Notes under the pieces: model-generated
The model's input: only the letters and a program-made list of their open reading frames with translations
The model's database searches: none
Told to the model about the DNA's origin: nothing
Assembly: GCA_947486575.1 (NCBI GenBank)
Contig: CANKUB010000015.1
Coordinates: forward strand, 1 to 55,994
Direction: 5' to 3'
DNA length: 55,994 bases
Origin: Betaproteobacteria bacterium
GTDB taxonomy: Bacteria > Pseudomonadota > Gammaproteobacteria > Burkholderiales > SG8-41
Translations under genes and position numbers: made by a program
Part shown: piece after piece, positions 48,809-55,731 of the stretch
Numbering within the stretch: the stretch's first letter is position 1
How the letters are laid out: each line of letters starts with the position of its first letter

Positions 48809-49756
48809 TTAATTGACCGGTGCGCGAGCTTGCTCTGTCGGCAGTGACGTTGTACTGTCGGTGGCACTGGTGTCATTAGCGAGAGTATTGGCGCTGGGGG
48901 CAGCGTCAGGTGCAACAGGCGGCGCAAGCTGCGCTACGGATTCCTGCAATTCGAGCAGCCATTTGGTGGGTGGCGTTTGCGGGCAATTGGGCACCAATCC
49001 GGCGGCGATCGCGCTGCTGTTATAACCGGCCAATGGCAGCAAGCGCAACGCTACGGCGTCAGCGGTACGGCGTTGCCGCCCGCCGTACGATGCAATCACG
49101 GCTTGCGAGCCGGCAAATGACGCTGCGCTGCTGGTTGCCTGGCTGATGGCGGCGGCGCTGCCTGAACTGGAGGTAGCAAACGCTAGCAGCCGGGCAACAT
49201 TCAGCGCGGGCGCCAGCACGGTGGCTACCACAGAAATGGCAATGCTGGCCGCTGTGTTTTGTTCATGATGCCTTGAAATTACGTGCCCCATTTCGCGTGC
49301 GATCACAAAGGCCAGCGCATCGTCCGACAACGAAATATCGCGCACCGGTTGCAGCACGACGATAAGTCCGCCCGCGGTGGAAGCCACACCCGGCTCAAGC
49401 TTGTCGGAAATGGCGAACACAAAGCGCGGCAACCGTTCGGCAAGGCCGGGATGCGTGCGATAGGCCGCGACAGCCAGCCTGGCGCCAATGCGCGCCACAC
49501 GTTCCTCAAACGCAGTGGGGCCAGCGCATTCCCGTTCCGGATTCTCAAAATGATCTCTACGTTCGCCGGGCGTAAAAGCCAGCTTGACACGTAGTGTTGC
49601 CTGCGAATAAAGCTCGCTGACCGACGTGGGTGCGAACATTGACGGACTATCTTCGCCAGTGGTTGCACACCCGGCGAGCATGGCGCAGGCAGCAGCGATA
49701 AGCAACGCTGCTACGCGATGGAGAGGGAGAGGATTGCGAATGTGCTGGCGGCTCAT
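48809..49756 (-). CDS. M48 metalloprotease-family lipoprotein, catalytically degenerate
   Basis: 315 residues from MSRQHIRNPLPLHRVAALLIAAACAMLAGC; Cys30 is the lipidation site (lipobox MLAGC). The Peptidase M48 region is recognisable, but the HExxH zinc motif reads Arg154-Glu-Met-Gly-His158 (AFVIAREMGHVISRHHEQN) and the downstream ExxAD-type ligand Glu is Thr231 (GGRQRRTADAVALRLLPLAGYN). A single base change (CAC to CGC) explains the first. It is therefore probably inactive as a protease and may survive as a structural or chaperone-like lipoprotein. The C-terminal tail is Ala/Thr/Ser-rich. An earlier in-frame ATG at 49813 is possible. Confidence 0.82.
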   Translation of the reverse strand: MSRQHIRNPLPLHRVAALLIAAACAMLAGCATTGEDSPSMFAPTSVSELYSQATLRVKLAFTPGERRDHFENPERECAGPTAFEERVARIGARLAVAAYRTHPGLAERLPRFVFAISDKLEPGVASTAGGLIVVLQPVRDISLSDDALAFVIAREMGHVISRHHEQNTAASIAISVVATVLAPALNVARLLAFATSSSGSAAAISQATSSAASFAGSQAVIASYGGRQRRTADAVALRLLPLAGYNSSAIAAGLVPNCPQTPPTKWLLELQESVAQLAPPVAPDAAPSANTLANDTSATDSTTSLPTEQARAPVN

Positions 49757-50040
49757 GGGTGGCGTGGGGCTTGCCCTGCTAAGGCTGCGATGCTGCACGC
49801 GGTGAAGGATCATTCATTCCAATATACCCCGATTCGGTTCACTGGTTGCCTGATTCACTAAAAGTTTACAGATCGCAAGAGCGCAGGCCCTTCAATGTGC
49901 CAACGATGTAATCCGCTCGTTTCAGACAAGCGATGAAGATAAAGGTGCAATGTGACGCAAGGTAAGGCTGGGCGCACCGCGCCATAAACCTTGCGTAACA
50001 GCACAACGCACCATCGTCAGAAGGGTTGCAATTTTTTAGC

Positions 50041-50074
50041 TTATTTTTAAATTATATAATAAAAACAAATACTT
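50041..50074. repeat. AT-rich element, minus orientation
   Basis: Read on the minus strand it is AAGTATTTGTTTTTATTATA plus further A/T, related to the elements at 34125 and 53437. Confidence 0.4.
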
Positions 50075-50130
50075 GTGACTTTTGGTGGGCATGGCGTGAA
50101 ATGACTGATTGGCAGTGATTGGGCCCTTTT

Positions 50131-50162
50131 CGTGATTTCGTGATTATGTGATTTTGTGATTC
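50131..50162. repeat. Four-copy 8-bp tandem repeat
   Basis: CGTGATTT, CGTGATTA, TGTGATTT and TGTGATTC run head to tail. Each unit contains TGATT and two contain TGTGA. It lies 211 bp upstream of the lipoprotein start. Confidence 0.8.
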
Positions 50163-50373
50163 AGCCCGCCCGGTCGCAATTGCCTGCAACGCCCCACGAT
50201 AGGGCTATCAGGCGTCACCACGCACAGCAGGTGTGCGCTCCTATGCGGAGTTCGCTGCCTGCGCATCTGAGCGGTATGCGTAGACATGTGTGTCACCGTG
50301 GCGTCCCGCTTGCTATTAAATGAGCTTCGGTGTTGAATCTAAATCCTGTGAACTGTGGAAGCGCAAATTGAAT

Positions 50374-50880
50374 ATGAAAACGGGTCTGACAGCAGTTTTG
50401 GTACTGGTGCTAAGCGCCTGCGCCAGCAGTGGCACGCGCATTGATTCCAGCCAGTTAAATGAGATACGCAAAGGCCAAACCACGGTCACCGAGATCATCA
50501 AAAAGTTTGGTCGGCCGAATCTGCTATCGAAGAACTGGGATGGCACGCAGACGGCAGCGTACGCAACCGCTGAAGGGCGCTCAGATGCCGCGAGCTTGTT
50601 GCCACTGATGGGTGCCGTAGTGGGCGGCGGTGGCACGGATTCTGTCATTTTTTACTTTGATTCCGGTGGCGTGTTGACCGACTACAAAACGACGCAAACC
50701 GCAGCCACAGCAGCGACTCAGCTTAGTGCGCCGCAATCCGTCGTGAACGGGACTGAGCGCCCCGCGCCAAACACAGCCCGTAGTGCTGAACCGGTGCGTG
50801 CGGATCCTGCGCGCAAGCCTGACGCAGGATCCGGGCTGCCCTTCTGGTTGCCTTCGGAAATCAGAGACGTGCGGCAATAG
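50374..50880 (+). CDS. BamE/SmpA-like outer-membrane lipoprotein
   Basis: 168 residues from MKTGLTAVLVLVLSACASSGTRI, with Cys16 in the lipobox LSAC. The domain after it, LNEIRKGQTTVTEIIKKFGRPNLLSKNWDGTQTAAYATAE and VIFYFDSGGVLTDYKTTQTA, is the SmpA/OmlA fold of BamE-type proteins. From about residue 110 it is a Thr/Ala/Pro-rich tail, including a 33-bp inverted repeat in the coding DNA. BamE itself helps outer-membrane protein assembly; a paralogue of unknown role is more likely here because fur/recN-type bamE context is missing. Confidence 0.75.
   Translation: MKTGLTAVLVLVLSACASSGTRIDSSQLNEIRKGQTTVTEIIKKFGRPNLLSKNWDGTQTAAYATAEGRSDAASLLPLMGAVVGGGGTDSVIFYFDSGGVLTDYKTTQTAATAATQLSAPQSVVNGTERPAPNTARSAEPVRADPARKPDAGSGLPFWLPSEIRDVRQ
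50801..50833. repeat. 11-bp inverted repeat inside the lipoprotein gene
   Basis: CGGATCCTGCG (50801-50811) and CGCAGGATCCG (50823-50833) are perfect complements around an 11-base loop. It encodes ADPARKPDAGSG in the disordered tail and may be a REP-like insertion. Confidence 0.7.
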
Positions 50881-50919
50881 CTACGTATTCATCCCGCTTG
50901 ATCTGCTGCAAGCGCCGTC

Positions 50920-51366
50920 ATGAATATTTTTGAATCAAGGCACTTCAATATCATCACGCCGGAGCAGCCGCATGTATCGCGCAGCGACGGCGGTCATTTG
51001 ATCATCAATCCGAAAGTTGCGGTAGCGGATCGCACACACCTTGACCGCGAGCGCGCCATTGAATTGATGAAGCTGACGATGGTGGCGGGCGCGGCAATGA
51101 AAACCGTGCTCACGCAACACGGCATCGATATCGGACGCATCAATTATCAGGACAACGGCAACTGGCGGCATGAACTGCACGTGCATCTGTATGGACGCGC
51201 GCGCAGCGCACCGGCGCAACCGTATGGCCACTACTTGGCGCTGCCGCCCACCGCGCAGGCATTCAAGACACAAGCACCGCAGCAGCCGTTGACCGCAGCT
51301 GATGTGGCGGCGCTGTCGGCAGAGATTGTGCGATTGCTCGCGACAGAAAAATACCGGGCGTTCTAA
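50920..51366 (+). CDS. HIT-like nucleotide-binding family protein
   Basis: 148 residues, small and without a signal peptide. NWRHELHVHLYGRARSAP resembles the HIT motif HxHxHxx, but the third His is replaced by Tyr (H-V-H-L-Y). The region RINYQDNGNW precedes it as in HIT proteins, and the N-terminal part (FNIITPEQPHVSRSDGGHLIINPK) also fits the fold. HIT proteins hydrolyse or transfer nucleoside phosphoramidates; altered triad members often have other phosphohydrolase or uncertain activity. It is convergent with the Bug 4 gene, 12 bp apart. Assignment is moderate. Confidence 0.6.
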   Translation: MNIFESRHFNIITPEQPHVSRSDGGHLIINPKVAVADRTHLDRERAIELMKLTMVAGAAMKTVLTQHGIDIGRINYQDNGNWRHELHVHLYGRARSAPAQPYGHYLALPPTAQAFKTQAPQQPLTAADVAALSAEIVRLLATEKYRAF

Positions 51367-51378
51367 ACGCCAAGCGCG

Positions 51379-52371
51379 CTAATTGCCGCGCGCGCTCGAT
51401 GCCTTGACCGCCGCTGCCCACTTGCTGATTTCCAGCGGCATGAGTTTGGTCAGCTCGTCGGGTGAACCGGCAACGATGTCGACGCCCTGTTCGCTGAGCC
51501 GCCGCACCATATCGGGCGATTGAATCGACTTGCTGAAGGCGGCGTGCAGCTTCATTACCACATCGCGCGGCATACCTGCCGGCCCCATTAGCGCGTACCA
51601 TCCGCTCGATTCAAATCCATGGAAGGTTTCAGCGACAGTGGGCACTTGCGGCAATGTAGCCGTACGGTTGGCACCGCAGGTTGCTATGGCGCGTAGTTTA
51701 CCGGCCTGTATAAACTGTATCGTGGCGAGCGTGGTGTTCACCTGAAACTGCAAGTGGCCGGCGATGATATCGTTGAGCGCTGCGCCAGCACCTTTGTAGG
51801 GAATATTCAGCACATCGATTTTGGCTGCCGCGCGCAACATTTCGATGGCCAGATACGCCGATGTGCCGCCGGACGTGCCAGCCGTCAATTGCCCTGGGCG
51901 CGCCTTCGCCAGCGCCACAAATTCCTTTACGTTCGTGACCGGCAGTGATGGATGTACCAGCACCACGTTCTGCGTCAGCGCCAACTGGCTGATCATGGTG
52001 AAATCACGCACCGGATCAAAACTGAGTTTTGCGAACAAACTCGGGTTGATTGCGTGCGGCGTGGTGGCCATCAACACCGTGTAACCATCGGGTGCGGAAC
52101 GCGCCACGAATTCGGTGCCAATGTTGGTGGAAGCGCCCGCGCGATTTTCGATAATCATGTTTTGCCCGAGAGTTTCGGTGAGCTTTGGACTCAACAGCCG
52201 CGACAGAATATCGGTGCCGCCACCCGGTGTAGCCGGCACGATGATGCGTATCGGCTTCGATGGAAAAGCCTGTCCCGAGCCTGTCGAAGGGTTTTGCGCC
52301 TGCGCGCCCGCAGATGCGAGCGTGACGATGAAAGAAATGACGAGGGTTACCTTGAGGCGATGTGTGTTCAT
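51379..52371 (-). CDS. Bug-family (TTT) periplasmic substrate-binding protein 4
   Basis: 330 residues. Signal peptide MNTHRLKVTLVISFIVTLASAGAQAQ, then NPSTGSGQ encoded by an interspersed repeat, then the Bug core AFPSKPIRIIVPATPGGGTDILSRLLSPKLTETLGQNMIIENRAGASTNIGTEFVARSAPDGYTVLMAT and LNIPYKGAGAALNDIIAGHLQFQVNTTLATIQFIQAGKLRAIATCG. The insertion sits at the same place as in Bug 1. It is divergent from the NHL 2 gene with 69 bp between the starts, a likely shared regulatory space. Ligand unknown. Confidence 0.93.
   Translation of the reverse strand: MNTHRLKVTLVISFIVTLASAGAQAQNPSTGSGQAFPSKPIRIIVPATPGGGTDILSRLLSPKLTETLGQNMIIENRAGASTNIGTEFVARSAPDGYTVLMATTPHAINPSLFAKLSFDPVRDFTMISQLALTQNVVLVHPSLPVTNVKEFVALAKARPGQLTAGTSGGTSAYLAIEMLRAAAKIDVLNIPYKGAGAALNDIIAGHLQFQVNTTLATIQFIQAGKLRAIATCGANRTATLPQVPTVAETFHGFESSGWYALMGPAGMPRDVVMKLHAAFSKSIQSPDMVRRLSEQGVDIVAGSPDELTKLMPLEISKWAAAVKASSARGN
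52269..52290. repeat. Short interspersed repeat inside Bug gene 4
   Basis: CCTGTCCCGAGCCTGTCGAA (plus strand) matches the reverse complement of the repeat at 36410-36428 with two differences. It encodes PSTGSGQ in frame on the minus strand. Confidence 0.75.
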
Positions 52372-52440
52372 GAAGCGATCATATCAACTTACGGCAATTC
52401 GTTACAATCGAAGCAGTACTCAAACAATAGGGAGCGCGCA

Positions 52441-53412
52441 ATGTCAGTCATTCTGGGTAGTGGAGAGCATCGTTACGAAGTGATCGACAACTGGGCGAAA
52501 CTGCCTGATGGTTGGTCGTTCAAGGATGTAGGCGCAGTGGCCGTCGATAGCAAGGATCAGGTTTACGTGTTCAACCGCGGCGAGCATCCGATGATGGTGT
52601 TTGATCGCGACGGCAATTTTCTGCGTTCGTGGGGCGAGGGGCAGTATCCCCGCGCGCATGGCTTGCATATCGACGCCGACGACACGCTGTATCTTACCGA
52701 TGATGGCGGCCATGTGGTGCGCAAAACCGACACCATGGGCAAAATCCAGATGGAGATCGGCACACCCGGCAAGCCAACGCCATATATGAGTGGTCTGCCG
52801 TTTCACCGCTGCACCCATACCGCGCTGTCGCCCAAGGGCGAGATTTATGTGTCGGATGGTTACGGCAATGCCAAGGTGCACAAGTATTCGCCGGACGGAA
52901 AGCTGCTGATGTCGTGGGGCGAGCCTGGTACCGATCCCGGCCAGTTCAACATTGTGCATAATATCGTGACCGACCGCGATGGCTGGGTTTATGTGGCTGA
53001 CCGCGAAAACCATCGCGTGCAGGTGTTCGATGGCAACGGCAAATACGAAGCGCAGTGGAACAACATGCACCGCCCGTGCGGCTTGTTCTGCAATCGCGGC
53101 AGTCACGGTGCGCAACCGGAATTCATCATCGGCGAACTGGGCTCCGGCGCGCGCGTGAACCGTTTGCATCCGAACATTGGCCCGCGCATCAGCATCGTCG
53201 ACAAGCACGGAACGGTGATTTCGCGTTTGGGCGGCAAAGACGGCCCAGGCAATGAAAGCGGCAAGTTCATCGCCCCGCATGGCGTCGCGCTCGACCAGCA
53301 CGGTGACATTTATGTGGGCGAAGTGAGCTTTACCGATTGGCCGACCACGCATCCAGATGAGCCGATTCCCAAAAATCTGCGGTCGTTGCAAAAATTGAGA
53401 AAAGTAAAGTAA
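52441..53412 (+). CDS. NHL-repeat beta-propeller protein 2
   Basis: 323 residues from MSVILGSGEHRYEVIDNWAKLPDGWSFKDVGAVAVDSKDQVYVFNRGEHPMMVFDRDGNF, with GGGAG upstream. About six blades are visible (AHGLHIDADDTLYLTDDGGHVVRK, ALSPKGEIYVSDGYGNAKVHKYSPDGK, NIVTDRDGWVYVADRENHRVQVFDGNGK, PHGVALDQHGDIYVGEVSF). Paralogue of the 45437 protein: the ends differ (LRSLQKLRKVK here, CHTFQKLTLTS there). It has no signal peptide. It diverges from Bug 4. The biochemical role is unknown; the peptidylglycine-lyase name comes from remote similarity. Confidence 0.85.
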   Translation: MSVILGSGEHRYEVIDNWAKLPDGWSFKDVGAVAVDSKDQVYVFNRGEHPMMVFDRDGNFLRSWGEGQYPRAHGLHIDADDTLYLTDDGGHVVRKTDTMGKIQMEIGTPGKPTPYMSGLPFHRCTHTALSPKGEIYVSDGYGNAKVHKYSPDGKLLMSWGEPGTDPGQFNIVHNIVTDRDGWVYVADRENHRVQVFDGNGKYEAQWNNMHRPCGLFCNRGSHGAQPEFIIGELGSGARVNRLHPNIGPRISIVDKHGTVISRLGGKDGPGNESGKFIAPHGVALDQHGDIYVGEVSFTDWPTTHPDEPIPKNLRSLQKLRKVK

Positions 53413-53436
53413 ACGCACTGTAAGTGATATTGAATC

Positions 53437-53460
53437 TAAGTATTTGATTTAAAAAGATAA
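53437..53460. repeat. AT-rich element after NHL 2
   Basis: TAAGTATTTGATTTAAAAAG is a member of the AT-rich set, located downstream of NHL 2 and upstream of the GGDEF gene. Confidence 0.4.
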
Positions 53461-53491
53461 TCACACGTCTCATCATCATGAGCCGTGTGAT
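53460..53491. repeat. Hairpin after NHL 2
   Basis: ATCACACG (53460-53467) pairs with CGTGTGAT (53484-53491), and an inner CTCAT/ATGAG stem stacks on it with a 4-base loop. There is no plus-strand T-tract, though one exists in minus orientation (T-run opposite 53452-53458). It may terminate or protect the NHL 2 transcript. Confidence 0.55.
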
Positions 53492-53609
53492 ACGCACGGG
53501 AAAACACCCTCTTATTTGGGCTTTCGCCGCGCGCCAAGCGGGAACAATAGCCATGCCGGTACAGGCGTAACTATTGACCATGGGCGCATAGCGCACGACA
53601 GGCCTGAAA

Positions 53610-55145
53610 TTGAATCCCGTAGCAGAAAAAAAACCGCTTGAAATCGTGCGCGAAGCGCTTATGCAGCTTACGTCGCGCAAGCTCGCGCCTACGCCAGCCA
53701 ACTATGCGGCGGTTTACAACGAGATTGCGGGCATCCCGAATATCCCGCCATTTCCAGAGGACGCGTTACGCAGCATTGCGCGGGAACTGCTCGCCAAAAC
53801 CCCGTCGCAAATTCAGCAAAAGGCACTGTTTGAGCGCGCCATAGACGAGAACAACTGGGCAGCCGTGCAAAAATCACTGGTTGCCTTGGCCACATATGCC
53901 AACACTGATACCGCAAGTGGGGCTCGTTCGACTGCTATTGGGACGTTACCGTCGTCTTCAGTAGATATGCTTGAGCCGCTGGCGCGGTTGATCGAAAACA
54001 CCTTGCCAGCCTTTGGCTCTGATGACACCCGGCTCTCCGAACAGATAGAGCAGTTGATCAAGGCAATCCGTGAGCCTGTCGTGGAGATTGCCAAGGTGAA
54101 ATCGCAGTTGGCGAATGTCAGCCACCGCCTATCGTTTGCAGCCGAAGATCAGGCAGAAATCAAGACCACACTACTCAAGTTGCTGCACCTGATCATCGAG
54201 AACATCGGTGAGTTAAGCATGGACGATGGCTGGCTGAAGCGCCATATCGATGCATTGATGCTGGCTGCGACGCCGCCCCTGACGCTGCGTCGGTTAGACG
54301 ATCTGGAGCGCCGCCTCAAAGACGTGATGTTCAAGCAGATCGAAGCCAAGGGGCGCACGCTAGAAGCGCAGGAGGAGATGCGCCTGATGCTGGCAACCTT
54401 CATCGAGCGGCTGGGACAGATGACCGAATCCACCAGCAGCTACCACAACAAAATGGAAGCCAGCGCCCGCCGCATGGAGCAGGCGAAAACCATCGAAGAA
54501 ATAGCGCCGCTACTGAAGGATGTCATCAGTTCCACGCACACCATTGCCCGCGACATGAAAACCACGCGCGATGAATTGCAGGACATGCGCGAGAAAGTCA
54601 ACGCGTCTGAAACAGAAATTGCCAAGCTGCATCAGGAACTGAATACCGTAAGCGCACAGGCGCGGCACGACACGCTGACGGGCGCGCTGAACCGCAAGGG
54701 GCTGGACGAAGCGCTGGAGCGTGAAATCGCCAACGTGCAACGCCAAGAGACGCCGCTGTGCATGGCCCTGCTCGACATCGACAATTTCAAAAAACTCAAC
54801 GACAGCAAAGGCCACAGCACAGGCGATGCCGCGCTGACTCACCTGGCGAGCGTGACGCGCGAAAGCATGCGCGTGCAAGACACCCTGGCACGTTATGGCG
54901 GCGAAGAGTTTGTCATACTGATGCCCGACACCGCGCTTGATAAAGGTATCGATGCCATAACGCGATTGCAGCGAGCGTTGACGCGAAGCTTTTTTCTCGC
55001 AGGCACGGAAAAAATTCTCATCACCTTCAGCGCCGGTGTCGCGCAGCTTGCCTCAGGTGAGTCTGGTCAGGACGCCATCAAGCGCGCCGATCAGGCGATG
55101 TATCTGGCCAAGCGTGCGGGGAAGAATCGGGTGTTGGGGGCTTGA
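53610..55145 (+). CDS. GGDEF-domain diguanylate cyclase
   Basis: 511 residues from a TTG (LNPVAEKKPLEIVREALMQL). Residues 1 to about 345 form a mostly helical region without membrane segments or a known sensory domain. The catalytic domain starts at DTLTGALNRKGLDEALE and has the substrate part LCMALLDIDNFKKLNDSKGHSTGDAALTHLA, the active-site RYGGEEFVIL (GGEEF) and the inhibitory I-site Arg-x-x-Asp (RVQD) five residues earlier, so feedback inhibition by c-di-GMP is expected. The protein is probably cytoplasmic. Comparable long N-terminal GGDEF proteins are common in betaproteobacteria. Confidence 0.9.
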   Translation: MNPVAEKKPLEIVREALMQLTSRKLAPTPANYAAVYNEIAGIPNIPPFPEDALRSIARELLAKTPSQIQQKALFERAIDENNWAAVQKSLVALATYANTDTASGARSTAIGTLPSSSVDMLEPLARLIENTLPAFGSDDTRLSEQIEQLIKAIREPVVEIAKVKSQLANVSHRLSFAAEDQAEIKTTLLKLLHLIIENIGELSMDDGWLKRHIDALMLAATPPLTLRRLDDLERRLKDVMFKQIEAKGRTLEAQEEMRLMLATFIERLGQMTESTSSYHNKMEASARRMEQAKTIEEIAPLLKDVISSTHTIARDMKTTRDELQDMREKVNASETEIAKLHQELNTVSAQARHDTLTGALNRKGLDEALEREIANVQRQETPLCMALLDIDNFKKLNDSKGHSTGDAALTHLASVTRESMRVQDTLARYGGEEFVILMPDTALDKGIDAITRLQRALTRSFFLAGTEKILITFSAGVAQLASGESGQDAIKRADQAMYLAKRAGKNRVLGA

Positions 55146-55203
55146 TTATTGGAAATCGTAACTTGATATGACTGGTAATTTCTGGTTTCGACCTATTCTG
55201 TTG

Positions 55204-55234
55204 AAAAACCCCGCAATGAAATGGTTTCATTGCG
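55204..55234 (-). terminator. Terminator of the minus-strand toxin-antitoxin genes
   Basis: CGCAATGAAA (55212-55221) and TTTCATTGCG (55225-55234) are perfect complements around a 3-base loop; on the minus strand GGGTTTTT follows (opposite 55204-55211). It is 170 bp past the antitoxin stop, and no other minus-strand gene lies nearby. Confidence 0.65.
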
Positions 55235-55403
55235 CCGCCAATGTTTGAAACAGCGTTTTTAAGTGAATGACTCGTGTGTTTTCATCGAGCGCACTAACAT
55301 TGCCTGGCACACACACTGTACTTCGCAAAACATCAATCGCAATGAAGATGTCGAATCCTCGATTTCGCTGGAGATTACGACCGATGAGCAATTTTAGCCG
55401 CGG

Positions 55404-55727
55404 CTACGCCGCTTCGATGGTATGAACATCAAAGGCAACCTTGAGCCAATGACGCACGGCACCGAAGATCGCGGCAAGGTTGTCCATGCTCGGATTTCCC
55501 CTCTGGGATAGCATGCGATGCAAGCTCTTGCTTGGCTTATCTGTGATTTCGGCAAGTTGTTCGAACCCAATGGTGGCGTTAACCAGATCACGAAGAATGA
55601 GCCGTGCAGTTTCTGGCTCACCGCTCAGAAACAGTGTTGCCGCTTCATCGAGAAGCGCTTTGGCAAATAGGGGATCGCGCTCAACGCGCTCAATCACAGT
55701 TTGCTTGAAGTTACGAGTCAGTGCCAT
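55404..55727 (-). CDS. HigA-like antitoxin (XRE-type helix-turn-helix)
   Basis: 107 residues. VNATIGFEQLAEITDKPSKSLHRMLSQRGNPSMDNLAAIFGAVRHWLKVAF is a helix-turn-helix of the addiction-module antidote family: LAEITDKPSKSLHRMLS aligns with the DNA-recognition pair. The upstream half ERVERDPLFAKALLDEAATLFLSGEPETARLILRDLV is conserved in this group. It neutralises the toxin encoded 4 bp upstream and probably represses the operon. The gene order toxin-antitoxin is that of HigBA-type systems. Confidence 0.82.
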   Translation of the reverse strand: MALTRNFKQTVIERVERDPLFAKALLDEAATLFLSGEPETARLILRDLVNATIGFEQLAEITDKPSKSLHRMLSQRGNPSMDNLAAIFGAVRHWLKVAFDVHTIEAA

Positions 55728-55731
55728 TGGG

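Larger units (their letters stand above)
49757..50373. other. 617-bp gene-free region
   Basis: No protein gene with a family resemblance is seen on either strand. It holds an AT-rich block at 50041-50074 (minus-strand relative of the AT-rich leader set) and a four-copy 8-bp tandem repeat at 50131-50162. The right part is the presumed leader of the BamE-like lipoprotein gene. Confidence 0.6.

Noticed and set aside
51952-52440. Long N-terminal extension of NHL propeller 2
   Set aside because: It is antisense to Bug 4 and has no propeller repeats; the ATG at 52441 has its own GGGAG site.
52115-52483. Plus-strand frame containing CPEPVEG inside the Bug 4 gene
   Set aside because: This is the translated interspersed repeat and antisense shadow of a real gene.
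53437-53491. AT-rich element and hairpin considered as a c-di-GMP riboswitch for the GGDEF gene
   Set aside because: None of the conserved GEMM core positions is visible, and the hairpin is simple.
55183-55260. Possible insertion sequence end near GTTGAAAAACCCCG
   Set aside because: No second end, target duplication or transposase fragment is present; the hairpin is explained as the terminator of the toxin-antitoxin genes.
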